Shown in pieces: positions 45,638 through 54,664 of a DNA stretch of 64,000 nt. This stretch comes from an uncultured SAR92 cluster bacterium. Lineage in GTDB: Bacteria; Pseudomonadota; Gammaproteobacteria; Pseudomonadales; Porticoccaceae. Position 1 is the first letter of the stretch, and each line of letters begins with the position of its first letter. The stretch covers positions 1-64,000 of the forward strand of contig CACJVE010000005.1 of assembly GCA_902596775.1 (NCBI GenBank), written 5' to 3'. The position numbers and the translations under genes are program-made. The notes beneath the pieces were generated by a model. The model was given only the letters and a program-made list of their open reading frames with translations. It was not told the DNA's origin and made no database searches.

Positions 45638-47020
45638 ATGAAAATTATAATTATAGGCGCGGGGCAGGTGGGATCAACCTTGGCAGAAAACTTAGCCAGG
45701 GAATACCATGATATTACCCTAATTGACCTCGATGAGACTCGTCTCCAATTCATTCAAGATCATCATGATATTCAAACAGTAACAGGTACTGGTTGTCATC
45801 CAGACGTTTTACTCGCCGCAGGAATTGAGGATGCTGATATGCTGGTCTCAGTCACGAATAGTGATGAAATAAACATAGTCGCTTGCCAGGTCGCTCATTC
45901 TATTTTTGATACACCCAAGAAAATAGCAAGAATACGGGCAAGAAACTACTTTAATAAGGACTACAAAGATTTGCTTTTTTCTGACAGTAATATGCCTGTT
46001 GACGTCCTTATTGCACCAGAGCAGGCTGTAACAGATTATGTTAGAAAGTTGGTCGAGCAACCTGGTGCTCTCCAGGTGCTTGATTTTGCTGATGGGGTAA
46101 TCCGAATGATCGGTATGAGAGCAACAAAAAACAGCCCTCTGGTAGATCAGAAACTCAAAACACTCAAAGAACATGTCCCAAAGGCTGACGCCCGAGTAGC
46201 AGCTATTTACCGTCGAAATAAAGCGATCGTTCCTTCTGGTGAAACGATTATCGAAGATGGTGATGAAGTATTCTTTATAGCTGCAAAGAAAAATATTAAG
46301 AAAGTAATGAGTGAACTTAGAAAAGCAGAAAGACCCTATAAACGCATTATAATAGCGGGTGGCGGAAATATTGGTTATCGGTTAGCTGTTGCGCTGGAAA
46401 GTTCACTGAACATTAAAATAATAGAAGTGAATTTAGAACGAGCGACTTTTTTGTCTGAGCAGTTAAACCATACCGTAGTATTGAGTGGGTCGGCCTCTGA
46501 CCAAGAATTACTCCTTGACGAAAACATAGATAAAACAGATGTATTTATCGCGCTTACAAATGATGACGAAGTAAACATTATGGCATCTTTACTCGCAAAA
46601 CGATTAGGCGCCAAAAAGGTGATGACACTAATAACAAATCCCGTTTACGCTAATTTAATGCAGGGTGGTGAAATTGATGTCGCAATCTCACCTCAATTGG
46701 CAACTACAAGCTCAGTTCTAGCGCATGTGAGAAAAGGAGATACTGGAGTTGTGCACTCCCTTAGAAGAGGCGCCGCTGAGGCACTAGAGTTTATTGTTCA
46801 TGGTGATGTTAATAATTCAAAAGTTGTTGGAAAAGAGATTGGAAACCTGATCATGCCAGTCGGAACAACTGTAGCTGCGCTCGTCAGAGACAGTGAAGTG
46901 ATCATAGCCCATCACGATGTAATCATAAAAAATAATGATCATGTAATAGTTGTGGTAATCAATAAAAATAAAACAAAAGCTGTTGAAAAACTTTTCGCAG
47001 CTGAACCCAATCTATTCTGA
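45638..47020 (+). CDS. trkA: Trk potassium uptake regulatory protein TrkA
   Basis: TrkA is the cytoplasmic NAD(H)-binding regulator of the TrkH potassium channel. The 460-residue protein has two RCK_N-RCK_C repeats: GAGQVGSTLAENLA near residue 7 and GGGNIGYRLAVALE near 234, each with an acidic ribose-binding residue. It lies 13 bases after rsmB and 13 bases before trkH. Confidence 0.96.
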   Translation: MKIIIIGAGQVGSTLAENLAREYHDITLIDLDETRLQFIQDHHDIQTVTGTGCHPDVLLAAGIEDADMLVSVTNSDEINIVACQVAHSIFDTPKKIARIRARNYFNKDYKDLLFSDSNMPVDVLIAPEQAVTDYVRKLVEQPGALQVLDFADGVIRMIGMRATKNSPLVDQKLKTLKEHVPKADARVAAIYRRNKAIVPSGETIIEDGDEVFFIAAKKNIKKVMSELRKAERPYKRIIIAGGGNIGYRLAVALESSLNIKIIEVNLERATFLSEQLNHTVVLSGSASDQELLLDENIDKTDVFIALTNDDEVNIMASLLAKRLGAKKVMTLITNPVYANLMQGGEIDVAISPQLATTSSVLAHVRKGDTGVVHSLRRGAAEALEFIVHGDVNNSKVVGKEIGNLIMPVGTTVAALVRDSEVIIAHHDVIIKNNDHVIVVVINKNKTKAVEKLFAAEPNLF

Positions 47021-47033
47021 GATCCAATATAAA

Positions 47034-48482
47034 ATGCACTTAGCCTTCGTAGCACGAGTTCTAGGAATAATGTTGATGGTATTCAGCGCCAGCATGCTAG
47101 TTCCAATTATCTTTGCAACAATATATCAAGAAAATACATTGCCAATGTTTTTTCTCGCTTTCATGATAACGATATCCATAGGCTTCATTCTTTGGTTCCC
47201 ATCAAGAAACATGAATGGTGAGCTTCGTATTAGAGATGGCTTTATAGTAACCGTTCTTTTTTGGCTGGTCTTGAGTGCATTCGGCGCTCTACCTTTCGCA
47301 TTATTAGAAGAAACCAAACTATCTTTTATAGACGCAATTTTTGAATCTATCTCAGGATTGACTACAACGGGAGCAACCATATTTACTCAAATAGAAAACC
47401 TTCCGAAGTCTGTGCTTTATTATCGCCAGCAGCTCCAATGGCTGGGTGGTATCGGAATAGTAGTCATAGCGGTCTCTATCCTCCCAATGATTGGCGTGGG
47501 AGGAATGCAAATCTACAAAGCTGAAACGCCTGGGCCTGTGAAGGACACCAAGCTTACACCGCGAATTGCAGAAACAGCGAACGCGCTTTTTAAGATTTAC
47601 GTATTTTTAACTGTTATATGTACTCTTGCATATTGGTCAGTTGGAATGGATTGGTTTGATGCGATTTCTCATAGCTTCTCTACGATATCAATTGGCGGTT
47701 TTTCAACATACGACGATAGCTTGGCACATTTTAACAATAACAATATCCTAATAATCGCATCGGTTTTTATGCTTGTTTCAGGATTAAATTTCGCACTCCA
47801 CTACACAGCCTGGCACTCAAAAGATATAAAATCATATACCTCTGACCCCGAAGCAAAGCTATTTGTGCTGGTAATATTTTTCGGTGTATTAGTCACAACA
47901 TATTATCTCCATATCACAGAAGCTCTAAATGGAGGAGATATCTTTTACTTAGGGATTTTTCAATTAGTTTCAATCTTAACGACAACAGGCTTCACTGCAA
48001 CAGATTTTCACTTATGGCCAAGTTTTCTGCCATTTTTCCTCATTACACTCTCATTTTTTGGAGCTTGCGCTGGATCAACAGGTGGTGGAATCAAAATGGG
48101 AAGAATTCTCATCATGGCCCAACAGATCGGTAGAGAGATTTATCGGCTCATTCATCCAAATGCGTTACTTCCAATAAAAACAAAAAAACATAGAATTCCA
48201 GAGCGTGTTACTGATGGGATTTGGGCCTTTTTTGGTGTCTATTTCCTTATCTTTTATGTGATGGTCCTTTTGCTACTGGCCAACGATTTAGATTACGTAA
48301 CCGCATGGTCTGCTACAGCTGCCTCTTTCAATAATTTGGGCCCTGGGTTAGGTGATGTCGCTAAAAATTATGCTGATCTAAATACTGCAAGTAAGGCAAT
48401 TTTATGCTCAGGAATGCTGCTTGGAAGGCTTGAAGTTTTCACTCTTCTAGTCCTCTTATCACCCACATTTTGGAGAAATTAA
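47034..48482 (+). CDS. trkH: Trk potassium uptake channel TrkH
   Basis: TrkH is the membrane K+ channel subunit. Starting at ATG 47034 it has 482 residues (E. coli 483) and begins MHLAFVARVLG, like E. coli MHFRAITRIVG. The pore-loop motifs GLTTTGAT, IGGFST, TTGFTA and FNNLGPGLG are present, with GACAGSTGGGIK before the third pore helix. An in-frame TTG at 46983 inside trkA is rejected on conservation. GAG lies about 12 bases upstream. Confidence 0.96.
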   Translation: MHLAFVARVLGIMLMVFSASMLVPIIFATIYQENTLPMFFLAFMITISIGFILWFPSRNMNGELRIRDGFIVTVLFWLVLSAFGALPFALLEETKLSFIDAIFESISGLTTTGATIFTQIENLPKSVLYYRQQLQWLGGIGIVVIAVSILPMIGVGGMQIYKAETPGPVKDTKLTPRIAETANALFKIYVFLTVICTLAYWSVGMDWFDAISHSFSTISIGGFSTYDDSLAHFNNNNILIIASVFMLVSGLNFALHYTAWHSKDIKSYTSDPEAKLFVLVIFFGVLVTTYYLHITEALNGGDIFYLGIFQLVSILTTTGFTATDFHLWPSFLPFFLITLSFFGACAGSTGGGIKMGRILIMAQQIGREIYRLIHPNALLPIKTKKHRIPERVTDGIWAFFGVYFLIFYVMVLLLLANDLDYVTAWSATAASFNNLGPGLGDVAKNYADLNTASKAILCSGMLLGRLEVFTLLVLLSPTFWRN

Positions 48483-48495
48483 TCCTAGTAGAGAT

Positions 48496-49584
48496 TTATT
48501 GACTCCTGGCTTCATAGTACGCTTCCTCAGAAATAGCATGATAAGCAGCCGCTTGTTTTTGGAAGGCTTTAATCGACGAGGCGATACGTCCAGCAATTTC
48601 TGAATCCTCTGCGATCTCCTGAATGATTTCGTCCGATATCCGTCGTAATTCTTTGACAACATCATCGGGTAATTTTTTCAATTCAACTCCATGTTCCTCA
48701 ACAAGAGTTACCAATGCTTCATTATTCCTGGCCGTGTATTCATCAAGCACGTCTTGATTAACAGCTCTGGCCGCCGATTCAATTATTGCTTTCAGATCAT
48801 CAGGAAGAGTTTGATAGGCATCCTTATTAATTATAAGTTCAAGCGCCGGTCCAGGCTCTGACCAACCTGGATAATAATAATACTTCGCGATTTGGTGGAA
48901 CCCAAAGGCCAAATCATTGTATGGCCCTACCCATTCTAAGGCATCGATCACCCCAGTTTGCATAGCCGTATATAATTCACCTCCAGAGATGGTCACCGCG
49001 ATACCTCCAGCTCGAGTGATTACGTCACCACCCAAACCGGGGGTCCGCATTCTAAGACCCTTGATATCCTCAATTGACTTTATCTCTTTGTTAAACCATC
49101 CCGTCATTTGAACACCAGTATTACCAGCAGAGAATGGAATAAGGTTAAACTCATCGTATAGCTCACGCCAAAGTTCGAGGCCACCACCATGGTGAATCCA
49201 ACTGCTCATTTCTTGAGCATTCAAGCCAAATGGAATAGCGGTGAAAAAAGCAGCCGCCTTTGATTTTCCAGTCCAATAATACGCCGCCCCATGACCCATT
49301 TCTGCAGTTCCTTGGGATACGGCGTCAAATACCTCAAATGCAGGCACTAACTGTCCTGCACCAAAAACTTTAATCTTCAAACGCCCTGCAGACATTGCTT
49401 CAACTTTTTTAGCAAAATTTTCAGCTCCAAGTCCCAGACCTGGATAATTTTTAGGCCACGTGGTGACCATCTTCCACTCATAATTTTCAGTTTGGGCGGC
49501 AATTGGAGCTGATGCACTAGATTCGTCTACATCACTACAACCAGAAATTAAAAAAATGCTTATTATTAAGAAAATCGCCCTCAT
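48496..49584 (-). CDS. TRAP transporter DctP-type solute-binding lipoprotein (orphan)
   Basis: The 362-residue protein has a lipobox ISGC with Cys16 and then a DctP fold: WKMVTTWPKNYPGLG, FGAGQLVPAFEVFDAVSQG, LRMRTPGLGG and GVIDALEWVGPYND. The WKMVTTWPKN...GLG type is seen in 2-oxo-acid (TakP-like) and related TRAP binding proteins. No dctQ or dctM membrane genes are next to it. GGGAG lies upstream of the ATG. It is convergent with trkH (13-base gap) and follows uvrD on the same strand. Confidence 0.9.
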   Translation of the reverse strand: MRAIFLIISIFLISGCSDVDESSASAPIAAQTENYEWKMVTTWPKNYPGLGLGAENFAKKVEAMSAGRLKIKVFGAGQLVPAFEVFDAVSQGTAEMGHGAAYYWTGKSKAAAFFTAIPFGLNAQEMSSWIHHGGGLELWRELYDEFNLIPFSAGNTGVQMTGWFNKEIKSIEDIKGLRMRTPGLGGDVITRAGGIAVTISGGELYTAMQTGVIDALEWVGPYNDLAFGFHQIAKYYYYPGWSEPGPALELIINKDAYQTLPDDLKAIIESAARAVNQDVLDEYTARNNEALVTLVEEHGVELKKLPDDVVKELRRISDEIIQEIAEDSEIAGRIASSIKAFQKQAAAYHAISEEAYYEARSQ

Positions 49585-49608
49585 GATAACTCCCTCGAAT
49601 ATTCATAT

Positions 49609-51777
49609 TTACAGTGCTTTTAAATTTGCCGAAGATAATATTAGTATCTTTGTGCCTGCCTGCTCAAAACTCACATGCACTCGAGCTCTAGGTCCATTTC
49701 CCTCGAAATTCAAAATAACCCCATCACCATAAACATGATGACTCACTCTTTGCCCAAGTTCAAATCCAGTGAGGTCTCCGTGATCGCTCTTCATCGCGCT
49801 TAAAGCAAAGCTAGTGGGTCTTACCACTGTGTTTTTTAGACGTACCTCTTTAAGAAACTCCGCAGGAACGTCTCTTACAAATCTGGATATTGGATTGAAA
49901 TGATCAGTTCCATATAAACTTCTCGTCTCTGCACAGGTAAAGAAGAGCCTTTGCATTGCACGTGTTATTCCAACATAAGCCAATCGCCTCTCTTCCTCCA
50001 GTCTACCCGGTTCATTTTGTGACATCTTATGAGGAAATAAGTTTTCTTCCATACCAGCCATAATGACCATTGGAAATTCAAGACCTTTCGCACTATGAAG
50101 AGTCATCAATTGCACTGCATCTTGATGCTCATTAGCTTGTCTATCACCAGCGTCTAAAGAAACTTGATCTAGAAACTGAGGCAAAACCGGCAAGTCACTT
50201 TGATCAGCTGAAAAATTTTTACACGCACCAATCAATTCTTCTAAGTTCTCTACTCTGGATTGGCCACGCTCACCTTTTTCTCTTCGGTGCATATCAATCA
50301 GACCACTCATCTCCAATACATTTTCAGTAATTTCCGGAAGAGGTAATGCTTCGAGACTATTTGTCATTTCATTTATAAGATTTAAAAACAAACTAACCGC
50401 ATTCCCTGATCTAGTAGTTAATTGCTGCTCAGAAATCAGTGCTTTCGATGATGCCCACATCGAAATTGAATTTGCCCTCGCATGCTTCCTAATAGAATCC
50501 ACAGTTCTCTCGCCGACACCTCGTGGAGGCGTGTTCACCACTCGTTCAAACGCAACATCATCATGACAATTAAAAATAAGCCTCAAATAAGCCAGCGCGT
50601 TCTTTATTTCCAGGCGTTCAAAAAACCTCTGGCCTCCATAGACGCGATATGGAATATCAAATTGCAACAAAGCCGATTCAATAACTCTAGATTGTGCGTT
50701 TGATCTGTACAAAACCGCTGCATCCTTCCTCGAATTGCCTTGCTCAGACCACGACTTTATATTTTCAACAATGTAGCGTGCCTCATCATGTTCATTGAAA
50801 GCGGAATACAATAAAATTGGTTCTCCTTCGCCAAGATCAGTCCACAAGTTTTTTCCAAGCCTACCTGCATTTCTTTTAATTACAGAATTTGCTGCATTTA
50901 GTATATTTGAAGTTGATCTGTAATTTTGTTCTAGCTTTACAACCTTTGTTTTTTGGAAGTCTCGCTCGAAACTTAATATGTTTTCTACCTTCGCTCCACG
51001 CCAGCCATAAATTGATTGATCATCATCACCCACTGCCGTAACAGCAGAGGCAGAACTTGAAAGTGTTTTTAACCATTGATATTGAACTGTATTAGTATCT
51101 TGAAACTCGTCAACTAATATATGCTTGAACCTTTTCTGATAGTGCTCAAGTATAGAGGGGCAATTTCTCCACAACTCTAATGCTCTTAATAATAGCTCAG
51201 CAAAATCGATTACGCCGAGCCGGTCGCAAAGCTCTTCATAAGCACGATATACCCGTATCATGACTGACAAATAGGGATCATTATCATCTGAAAAATTATT
51301 CGATCTCAAACCCTCATCTTTTTGAGAATTAATCCACCACTGCGACTGTCTAGGTGGCCATTTCTGATCATCAAGATCTAAAGCTTTTGTTACCCGCTTT
51401 ATCAGTCTCAACTGATCATCACTATCGAGTATTTGGAAATTCTCGGGAAGGTTTGCATCAGACCAATGCATCTTTAATAATCTATGAGCCAGACCATGAA
51501 AAGTACCTACCCACATTCCCCTTAATGACATTGACAAGAGACTCTCGATTCTGTCTCTCATTTCGCCTGCAGCCTTGTTTGTGAAAGTAACCGCTAGAAT
51601 CGCGAACGGAGAAATATTTTCAACCTGAACTTTCCACGCAATTCTGTGAACAAGTACTCTTGTTTTTCCACTACCCGCACCTGCTAGGACCAATAAATGT
51701 TGTTGGTCACTTGTAACCGCTTGCTCTTGAGTTTCGTTTAGATTTGATAAAATTGAAGTTACATCCATGTGACGCAT
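49609..51777 (-). CDS. uvrD: DNA helicase II UvrD
   Basis: UvrD is an SF1A 3'-5' helicase in mismatch and excision repair. The 722-residue protein has AGAGSGKT at 32-39 (motif I), FTNKAAGEM, LVDEFQDTN (motif II), AVGDDDQSIYGWRGA (III), LEQNYRS (IV), MTLHSAKGLEFP (V) and VGITRAMQ (VI), and a C-terminal domain with GDGVI...FEGNGPRARV. An ATG at 51777 or 51768 may start it. It is divergent from the HexR-like gene. Confidence 0.97.
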   Translation of the reverse strand: MRHMDVTSILSNLNETQEQAVTSDQQHLLVLAGAGSGKTRVLVHRIAWKVQVENISPFAILAVTFTNKAAGEMRDRIESLLSMSLRGMWVGTFHGLAHRLLKMHWSDANLPENFQILDSDDQLRLIKRVTKALDLDDQKWPPRQSQWWINSQKDEGLRSNNFSDDNDPYLSVMIRVYRAYEELCDRLGVIDFAELLLRALELWRNCPSILEHYQKRFKHILVDEFQDTNTVQYQWLKTLSSSASAVTAVGDDDQSIYGWRGAKVENILSFERDFQKTKVVKLEQNYRSTSNILNAANSVIKRNAGRLGKNLWTDLGEGEPILLYSAFNEHDEARYIVENIKSWSEQGNSRKDAAVLYRSNAQSRVIESALLQFDIPYRVYGGQRFFERLEIKNALAYLRLIFNCHDDVAFERVVNTPPRGVGERTVDSIRKHARANSISMWASSKALISEQQLTTRSGNAVSLFLNLINEMTNSLEALPLPEITENVLEMSGLIDMHRREKGERGQSRVENLEELIGACKNFSADQSDLPVLPQFLDQVSLDAGDRQANEHQDAVQLMTLHSAKGLEFPMVIMAGMEENLFPHKMSQNEPGRLEEERRLAYVGITRAMQRLFFTCAETRSLYGTDHFNPISRFVRDVPAEFLKEVRLKNTVVRPTSFALSAMKSDHGDLTGFELGQRVSHHVYGDGVILNFEGNGPRARVHVSFEQAGTKILILSSANLKAL

Positions 51778-51876
51778 TCTACCAGTTTAAAGAAAAAACC
51801 GGCATCAATATTCGAGCAACAATCATATAATAGAAAAAATAATTTACTACAAAACTGGCTTTTTATCGTTGTTTCT

Positions 51877-51891
51877 TGTAGATTTTTTACA
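51877..51891. promoter_or_regulatory. Candidate HexR operator
   Basis: TGTAGATTTTTTACA matches 12 of 15 positions of the gammaproteobacterial HexR consensus TGTAATTWWATTACA. It lies 15 bases upstream of the HexR-like TTG start, just before the AAGGA ribosome-binding site, which suggests autoregulation by blocking early transcription. Confidence 0.45.
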
Positions 51892-51906
51892 AAAAAGGAA
51901 AGCGAT

Positions 51907-52758
51907 TTGAAGCCTGCACAAATAACTCAATTAATAAGTGACAAAATACCAGAAATGCGAAAGTCTGAAGTCAAGGTCGCCAACTTAGTTCTTGATGATC
52001 CTTTTGCCATGGTAAAAAAACGAATCGTAGACATTGCAGAAGATGCCAAAGTCAGTGAACCAACAGTAGTAAGATTTTGTAGAGCAATTGGCTGCAAAGG
52101 CTTTCAAGATTTTAAGTTGTCATTAGCACAGCAGCTCGCATCTAGTCCGAGTTTTGGACAGATAGCGGTCAAAGACTCCGACTCTACAAAAGAGCTCAGC
52201 CAAAAGGTTTTTGACTCTACAGTTGATTCATTATTAAAAGTACGTGATTCGCTAGACCTTAAAAACATTGAGCTTGCAATAACAAAACTCCATCAAGCGC
52301 GCAGGGTAGAATTTTATGGATTCGGTGCATCTGCCTCAGTTGCCGCAGATGCACAACATAAATTTTTTAGGTTACGAATCAACTCTGTTTGTTACTCAGA
52401 CCCGCATTTACAAAACATGTCTGCATCGTCATTAAATAGTGAAGATGTAGTAATCGCGATTTCACAGTCAGGTAAAACTCAAGCCCTGTTAGATTCGATT
52501 AACCTTGTTAAAAAGAGAGGGGGCACAGTCATTGGTATCGCTCCAAGTTCATCACCCGTGGCCAAACAATCTGACATCCCCTTAGAAATCGATGCTGAGG
52601 AAGAATTTCAAATTCATACGCCATTATCATCTCGTATTGCTCAATTAACTATTATCGATACATTAACAATTGGCGTCGCTCAAAAGAAGGGAACCGATTT
52701 ACAGGATCATCTGAAAAGATTACAAACTGGTTTAAAATCCTTGAGATGCGATCAATAA
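51907..52758 (+). CDS. hexR: HexR-like RpiR-family transcriptional regulator
   Basis: The 283-residue protein has an N-terminal RpiR helix-turn-helix (RIVDIAEDAKVSEPTVVRFC) and a C-terminal SIS sugar-phosphate domain (FYGFGASASVAADAQHKFFR, VVIAISQSGKT, RIAQLTIIDTL). Alignment with gammaproteobacterial HexR runs to the C-terminus (DHLKRLQTGLK). HexR senses 2-keto-3-deoxy-6-phosphogluconate and controls central carbon genes. The start is TTG 51907 with AAGGA seven bases upstream; a frame extending to 51769 would overlap uvrD and is rejected. The SIS domain and length are normal, so it seems intact although it borders a deletion scar. Confidence 0.88.
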   Translation: MKPAQITQLISDKIPEMRKSEVKVANLVLDDPFAMVKKRIVDIAEDAKVSEPTVVRFCRAIGCKGFQDFKLSLAQQLASSPSFGQIAVKDSDSTKELSQKVFDSTVDSLLKVRDSLDLKNIELAITKLHQARRVEFYGFGASASVAADAQHKFFRLRINSVCYSDPHLQNMSASSLNSEDVVIAISQSGKTQALLDSINLVKKRGGTVIGIAPSSSPVAKQSDIPLEIDAEEEFQIHTPLSSRIAQLTIIDTLTIGVAQKKGTDLQDHLKRLQTGLKSLRCDQ

Positions 52759-52849
52759 TAAAACATTCGCAATGGATGGAATGAAAATGCTGGGCTTTGG
52801 ACCTAGAACAATCGGTGCCGCACTCGAACTTGCACAAAAGATACAATAA
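52745..52849 (+). pseudogene. Remnant of haem-binding protein gene hmuT (3' end only)
   Basis: In the frame +1 to hexR, an open stretch runs from 52745 to a TAA at 52847-52849. From 52757 it reads NKTFAMDGMKMLGFGPRTIG followed by AALELAQKIQ. LGFGPR just before a short helix is the C-terminus of HmuT/PhuT/ShuT haem-binding proteins, which normally precede hmuU. Only about 30 residues survive; the remaining 200-250 are gone and hexR abuts instead. The remnant stop is 4 bases before the hmuU ATG, the spacing expected of hmuT-hmuU coupling. An ATG at 52772 could give a 25-residue peptide, but it lacks a Shine-Dalgarno. Confidence 0.75.
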
Positions 52850-52853
52850 TTTA

Positions 52854-53900
52854 ATGGATGAAATTTTAAGATCTCAACAAGGGACCACAAGATTTGGAAC
52901 AAAAAAGCAAATATCTATATTGTTTTTTATCTCAATCTTTTGTCTTATAGCTTTTCTACTCGCAATTGCGAATGGCAGTTATCAAATCTCTTTTACAGAG
53001 CTATTTGCAGGCTCAGGGCAAAACATTCAGCAGATAGTTATAACTGAAATACGACTACCTCGCGTACTCTTATCATGCCTTGTAGGAGCAAGTCTTGGCA
53101 TGTCTGGCGCGGTACTCCAGGGATTATTTAGAAACCCGCTTGCAGATCCTGGTTTAATTGGCGTGTCTGCCGGTGCTGCACTTGGCGCCTCAATCGCAAT
53201 TGTTATTACGCCTGCTTTTATTGCTGAATCTTCCTTAGGGGTCTTTGTTTTACCAATTTCAGGTGTACTTGGTGCATCATTCGTAATCGCTCTTTTATTT
53301 GCTCTAACTAAGGGGTTTGGGTATCAAGGTATTACTTATTTATTGTTAGTTGGAATAGCGGTAAATGCAATTGTAGGTGTTGCAATTGGTGTTTTAACAT
53401 ACATTAGCACTGATTCTGAATTAAGAACTCTAACTTTTTGGACGATGGGTAGTTTTGGTGGAATAAATTGGTCACTGTTAATACCTGCATCAATTGTAAT
53501 AACACTATCTATTGTTTTATTAATCCCGATCTCAAGACAATTAGACCTTGTGCAGTTAGGTGAGATAGAAGCTTATAGATTAGGAGTCGATGTAAAAAAA
53601 CTAAAGGTCCGAATTATTTTATGCTGTGCATCTTGCGTCGGCGCGAGTGTTGCTTTATCAGGTATGATTGGCTTTGTGGGGCTAATAGTTCCTCATCTTG
53701 CACGACTCATTGGAGGCGTCTCTCACCGATATTTGCTACCCGCTTCCGCATTGCTTGGAGCTTGTATTATGGTATCTGCGGATCTTCTAGCGAGAGTGAT
53801 AATTCAACCAGCAGAATTACCAATTGGCTTAATAACAAGTGCGATAGGCTCTCCTTTTTTCCTGTGGCTCATATTTAAAATGAAAAAAAATGACTATTAA
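52854..53900 (+). CDS. hmuU: Haem/iron ABC transporter permease (FecCD family, HmuU-like)
   Basis: The 348-residue polytopic permease has the FecCD/BtuC motifs RLPRVLLSCLVGASLGMSGA, LQGLFRNPLADPGLIGVSAGA, and GMIGFVGLIVPHLARLIGG (coupling helix). GGVSHRYLLPASALLGA and a C-terminal GSPFFLWL are HmuU-like. The ATG at 52854 follows the hmuT remnant stop by 4 bases; a TTG at 52797 lies within the remnant and is rejected. It overlaps hmuV by 11 bases. With hmuV and hugZ, haem is the likely substrate. Confidence 0.92.
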   Translation: MDEILRSQQGTTRFGTKKQISILFFISIFCLIAFLLAIANGSYQISFTELFAGSGQNIQQIVITEIRLPRVLLSCLVGASLGMSGAVLQGLFRNPLADPGLIGVSAGAALGASIAIVITPAFIAESSLGVFVLPISGVLGASFVIALLFALTKGFGYQGITYLLLVGIAVNAIVGVAIGVLTYISTDSELRTLTFWTMGSFGGINWSLLIPASIVITLSIVLLIPISRQLDLVQLGEIEAYRLGVDVKKLKVRIILCCASCVGASVALSGMIGFVGLIVPHLARLIGGVSHRYLLPASALLGACIMVSADLLARVIIQPAELPIGLITSAIGSPFFLWLIFKMKKNDY

Positions 53901-54663
53901 ATCTGAATCAATGTCATTGGAGATAGACGGTGGAGAAATCGTCAATGACATCAACATAGAAGTTTTCCCTGGGAAGGTACTGGCGCTAATAGGGCCAAAT
54001 GGCGCAGGTAAAAGTACAATTCTTAAGATTCTTTCAGGAGATATAAAACCTACCAGTGGAGTTGTTAAATACAACGATATCAATATTTCAAACATCCCAT
54101 TTTTTGATAGGGCTCATATTAGAGGAGTAATGTCTCAATCCCAGACGATCGCCTTTGATTTTTCCGTTCTTGAAATAATCGAGATGGGATGGTTGCATAG
54201 CGATCATGACTACTACACCTCTTTCTATCCTGACGTTCTAAAGCAAATAATTGAAGATTGTGAATTACAACATCTAGCCGATAGAAAATTTAATACGCTC
54301 TCTGGTGGAGAACAAAAACGTGTTCACTTTGCCAGAGTTCTATTGCAACTTTGGATCCCAGAGGGTGATATTCATCCAAGATTTATGCTTTTAGATGAGC
54401 CTCTTGCGAATCTAGATATTTACTATGAATTAAAAATGTTGGAAATCATAAAGAAACACTTATCAAAGAATATTGGTGTTCTTCTTATTCTTCACGACTT
54501 GAATACCGCATCTAAATTTGCGGACAATATAGTCTTAATGAAAAACGGAACAATCGTGAAAAATGGCTCAACAGTCGAGGTCCTGACTGAGTCAATTCTA
54601 TCTGAAACATATGAGACTAAAATAAAGGTTAATGACACATCTCCGAAAATAACGTATCTGTGA
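53890..54663 (+). CDS. hmuV: Haem/iron ABC transporter ATP-binding protein (HmuV-like)
   Basis: The 257-residue ATPase has Walker A GPNGAGKS at 35-42, signature LSGGEQ at 137-142 with KRVHFARVLLQL, Walker B FMLLDEP at 165-171 and the switch His in LLILHDL. It matches HmuV/PhuV in the insertion WIPEGDIHPRF before Walker B. It overlaps hmuU by 11 bases and is followed by hugZ after one base, so the three are one operon. Confidence 0.93.
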   Translation: MTIKSESMSLEIDGGEIVNDINIEVFPGKVLALIGPNGAGKSTILKILSGDIKPTSGVVKYNDINISNIPFFDRAHIRGVMSQSQTIAFDFSVLEIIEMGWLHSDHDYYTSFYPDVLKQIIEDCELQHLADRKFNTLSGGEQKRVHFARVLLQLWIPEGDIHPRFMLLDEPLANLDIYYELKMLEIIKKHLSKNIGVLLILHDLNTASKFADNIVLMKNGTIVKNGSTVEVLTESILSETYETKIKVNDTSPKITYL

Positions 54664-54664
54664 T

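Noticed and set aside
51769-51906. N-terminal extension of the HexR-like gene up to 51769
   Set aside because: It would overlap the divergent uvrD start, has no family match and contains the putative operator; TTG 51907 has a good ribosome-binding site and matches HexR.
52797-52853. N-terminal extension of hmuU from TTG 52797
   Set aside because: Those codons lie inside the hmuT remnant in another frame; ATG 52854 is four bases after its stop, the usual coupling distance.
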